Below are positions 6,147 through 8,171 of a stretch of DNA of 8,171 nucleotides, piece by piece. The notes under the pieces are model-generated. The model searched no databases, was not told the DNA's origin, and saw only the letters and a program-made list of their open reading frames with translations. The stretch's first letter is position 1. The number at the start of each line of letters is the position of its first letter. Origin of the DNA: Paludibacteraceae bacterium (GTDB taxonomy: Bacteria > Bacteroidota > Bacteroidia > Bacteroidales > Paludibacteraceae); contig CANFFA010000086.1 of the NCBI GenBank assembly GCA_947445425.1, forward strand, positions 1 to 8,171, written 5' to 3'. A program made the position numbers and the translations under genes.

Positions 6147-7928
6147 TTATTTTTTAAACCACTCCCTCACTGGTACATCATACCCGACACCCTGCATATA
6201 GTTGTAAATGGCTAGGTTGAGTCCCTTTCCGTAATAATCCAAATCAATTTCATTCGGAGTGGTAAAGGCAATTTCATTGTTTGCAAAACTACCCATGGGT
6301 TCATCTATCAAAGTGGCACCTACACTTTCTGGCTTCATGCCCGACGGACTGTGTAGCGTCATGGCATACCTGTGCCAAAAGGCGGATTGAATATAGCCTT
6401 GTTCAAAGAACCCTCGTACTACTTCCAAAGAGTCAATGGTCTCTTGAGCTGTTTGAGTAGGAAAACCATACATCAGATAAGCATGCGTCATAATGCCTAC
6501 ATCTGTTAGATTTTTCATGACTTCACCTGCTACTTCTATAGTAAGTCCTTTGTTGATTAGTTTCAAAATGCGTGGAGAAGCTACTTCCAATCCACCAGAG
6601 ATGGCAATACAACCCGATTGTGCCATAAGGTAGCAAAGTTCTGTAGTAAAGCCTTTTTCAAAGCGTGCATTGGTCCAATAACTTACCGTTAGTTTCCGTT
6701 TCAAGATCTCTTCTGCCAATTTACGCAACAGTTGTGGCGGAGCAGCTTCATCCACAAAGTGAAAGCCGGACTGTCCTGTCTGCTGCATTAATTCCTCCAT
6801 TCTATCGACAATTAATTCAATAGAAGCCGGTTCATAACGCGCGATATAATCCAAGCTTACATCACAAAATGTACAGCCTGCCCAATAACATCCATGCGCC
6901 AATATCATCTTGTTCCACTTCCCATTGCTCCAAAGTGCATGCATGGGGTTGGTAAGTTCAAGAAAATTGAGGTAATTGTTTTTTAATAAACCATCATAAT
7001 TAGGAGTCCCAATTTTAGAAAAAGGGATGTTTTTAGTACTCTTAAAATTTACCCTTTCGATCTCTCCTGAAGGGTTTCTGTACAAAGTACGAATGTATTC
7101 ACCACCGGTGAGCAGTCTTAATAATGGAAGTTCTCCATCATCATAAGTGATGTAATCTGTATAATCAAAAATAGTAGGATCTGTCAAGCTCCGTAATTCT
7201 GTATTTATATATCCGCCGCCGATGCCTATTTTAATGTTAGGATGATTTTTTTTCAACCATTGTCCACAACGCAATGCACTGAGGAGATTCCCTGGGAAAG
7301 GGATGGTGAACGCTACAAAGTCAGGATTTGTTTCATTAATCTTTTTAGAAAGCAAGCGCAACATGATGGTGTCAATCAGAGAATTGGGCTGTTGTAGTGC
7401 TTGTTGCAAAGGTTCAAATTCAGGAAGGCGTAAACAAAGCGATTCTGCATAACGAATCAATTCAAAGTGTGGATCGATGGTTTCCTTGATGAAATCGCAG
7501 ATATCTTTCAAAAATATGGTACACAAATGAGTTGCTCTATCCTGTGTTCCCATCATTCCAAACCCCCATTCCAAATCATCATCGCTTGGAAAACGTTTGG
7601 TTTGTGGCCAGAAGTCACGGTTGCTGAATCGCTGTGCTAAAGAACTATCCCGCCCACTCAAAAAGTACATCACCGAATCAATGGTGCGAATATAGAAATC
7701 TGACTGTCCCAACATGATTTTATTTTGTTTGGACAGTTTCTTTTCACCAGCAATTTGAAAAATTCCTTCTAGTTTGGATTTTGTAAACAAGGCCTCTATG
7801 AGTTCTATGCTGAGGTCCATCTGTTCGGCAGCTATGCCATTTGATCGAAGAAAACCAAGTAAATGACAGGTGGCGGGATAGGGAGTATTGAGTTGGGTTA
7901 ACGGAGGAGTAACCAGCAGAATTTTCAT
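6147..7928 (-). CDS. B12-binding-type radical SAM protein, substrate unknown
   Basis: This is a complete 593-residue radical SAM enzyme that should use a 4Fe-4S cluster to cleave S-adenosylmethionine. The N terminus (KILLVTPPL) and the Rossmann-like stretch around 200-260 with IGGGYINTELR resemble the cobalamin-binding region of B12-dependent radical SAM proteins; no DxHxxG motif is visible, so binding of B12 is uncertain. The cluster motif is GCYWAGCTFCD with C347, C352 and C355, that is CX4CX2C, where the classical pattern is CX3CX2C. FHFVDEAAPP, then SGGLEVASPR (G445, G446, E448), are the next radical SAM strands, with the GG-E SAM-binding signature. FWHRYAMTLHSPSG marks the C-terminal part. 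The stop is 11 bp from the large palindrome. It follows rnhB by 30 bp, with a promoter-like box in the gap. The reaction cannot be inferred from this context; methyl transfer is one option for such proteins. Confidence 0.9.
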   Translation of the reverse strand: MKILLVTPPLTQLNTPYPATCHLLGFLRSNGIAAEQMDLSIELIEALFTKSKLEGIFQIAGEKKLSKQNKIMLGQSDFYIRTIDSVMYFLSGRDSSLAQRFSNRDFWPQTKRFPSDDDLEWGFGMMGTQDRATHLCTIFLKDICDFIKETIDPHFELIRYAESLCLRLPEFEPLQQALQQPNSLIDTIMLRLLSKKINETNPDFVAFTIPFPGNLLSALRCGQWLKKNHPNIKIGIGGGYINTELRSLTDPTIFDYTDYITYDDGELPLLRLLTGGEYIRTLYRNPSGEIERVNFKSTKNIPFSKIGTPNYDGLLKNNYLNFLELTNPMHALWSNGKWNKMILAHGCYWAGCTFCDVSLDYIARYEPASIELIVDRMEELMQQTGQSGFHFVDEAAPPQLLRKLAEEILKRKLTVSYWTNARFEKGFTTELCYLMAQSGCIAISGGLEVASPRILKLINKGLTIEVAGEVMKNLTDVGIMTHAYLMYGFPTQTAQETIDSLEVVRGFFEQGYIQSAFWHRYAMTLHSPSGMKPESVGATLIDEPMGSFANNEIAFTTPNEIDLDYYGKGLNLAIYNYMQGVGYDVPVREWFKK

Positions 7929-7944
7929 TGTATTTTATTTTCTG

Positions 7945-7979
7945 CAAAATTACGGATATTATTTTAATTTATCCCCCAA
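7945..7979 (-). promoter_or_regulatory. Candidate promoter for the radical SAM gene
   Basis: On the minus strand 7952-7945 reads TAATTTTG, a full match to the Bacteroidota -7 element TAnnTTTG. A TTG at 7979-7977 lies 24 nt upstream, slightly beyond the usual spacing and inside the end of rnhB. Transcription would start only about 10 nt before the ATG at 7928. The radical SAM gene may therefore be transcribed on its own as well as by read-through from rnhB. Confidence 0.45.
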
Positions 7980-8171
7980 TAAATTATATGTCATTCTGTG
8001 ATGCACTGTTGTACCGTGCAGACGAATCGCTGCCCGATGTTTCGGGGTAGGGTAGGCCTTGTTTTTTTGCCAGTCATATTGTGGATGTTCCTGATGTAAA
8101 ACATGCATCAATTCATCTCGATGTGTTTTTGCCAGTACTGAAGCCGCAGCAATGGATAGAAATTTGCTATC
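7959..8171 (-). CDS. rnhB: Ribonuclease HII, C-terminal 70 residues (window edge)
   Basis: RNase HII cuts the RNA strand of RNA-DNA hybrids and removes single ribonucleotides misincorporated into DNA. Only the last 70 codons lie in the window, with the TAA stop at 7959-7961; the N-terminal catalytic Asp-Glu pair is outside. The fragment begins at [20 protein letters not shown], which matches the conserved SIAAASxLAKxxRDE block including its active-site-region aspartate, and continues with [18 protein letters not shown] and [14 protein letters not shown], the usual C-terminal signature (PQYGWxxNKGYPT...HxxAIxxHGxTxxHR). The KAYPT here has alanine where glycine is typical. The protein ends soon after, as usual for this family. 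The radical SAM gene starts 30 bp downstream on the same strand. Confidence 0.95.
   Translation of the reverse strand, partial: DSKFLSIAAASVLAKTHRDELMHVLHQEHPQYDWQKNKAYPTPKHRAAIRLHGTTVHHRMTYNLLGDKLK

Noticed and set aside
7744..7947. Minus-strand open frame of 67 codons overlapping the start of the radical SAM gene
   Set aside because: It is a different frame over the N-terminal coding region of a clear gene, with low-complexity, non-protein-like composition.

Overview
The window reads as ordinary chromosome of a member of the Bacteroidota. Three things point there: the DnaE, PurD and RNase HII sequences have the form usual in that phylum; the best promoter candidates match the phylum's TTTG / TAnnTTTG pattern, not TTGACA / TATAAT; and starts have A-rich upstream sequence without a clear Shine-Dalgarno motif. 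A lipoprotein with acidic and lysine residues straight after the lipid cysteine fits too. The genus cannot be fixed from this sequence alone.

Layout. Positions 1-2835 (minus) hold the first 945 codons of dnaE, the replicative DNA polymerase alpha subunit, which runs off the left edge. Upstream of it, also on minus, is aroK (2898-3407, shikimate kinase), 62 bp away and probably in the same transcript. A 317-bp divergent intergenic region follows. The plus strand then carries an unrecognised small exported, probably outer-membrane, protein (3725-4243), a terminator hairpin, a strong promoter, purD (4422-5690, purine synthesis) and a small lipoprotein gene (5723-6013). A 72-nt near-perfect palindrome separates this block from two convergent minus-strand genes: a B12-binding-type radical SAM protein of unknown substrate (6147-7928) and the 3' end of rnhB (7959-8171, RNase HII), which runs off the right edge.

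How the genes relate. Replication and genome upkeep (dnaE, rnhB), aromatic amino-acid synthesis (aroK) and purine synthesis (purD) are housekeeping functions placed side by side. The sequence shows no shared pathway. There is no sign of a mobile element, CRISPR array, phage, toxin-antitoxin pair or defence island, and I see no convincing undescribed multi-gene system.

The items most worth a second look are the radical SAM protein, whose cluster motif reads CX4CX2C instead of CX3CX2C; the complete set of metal ligands in the PHP domain of DnaE, which suggests built-in proofreading; and the unusually long palindrome between the convergent genes.
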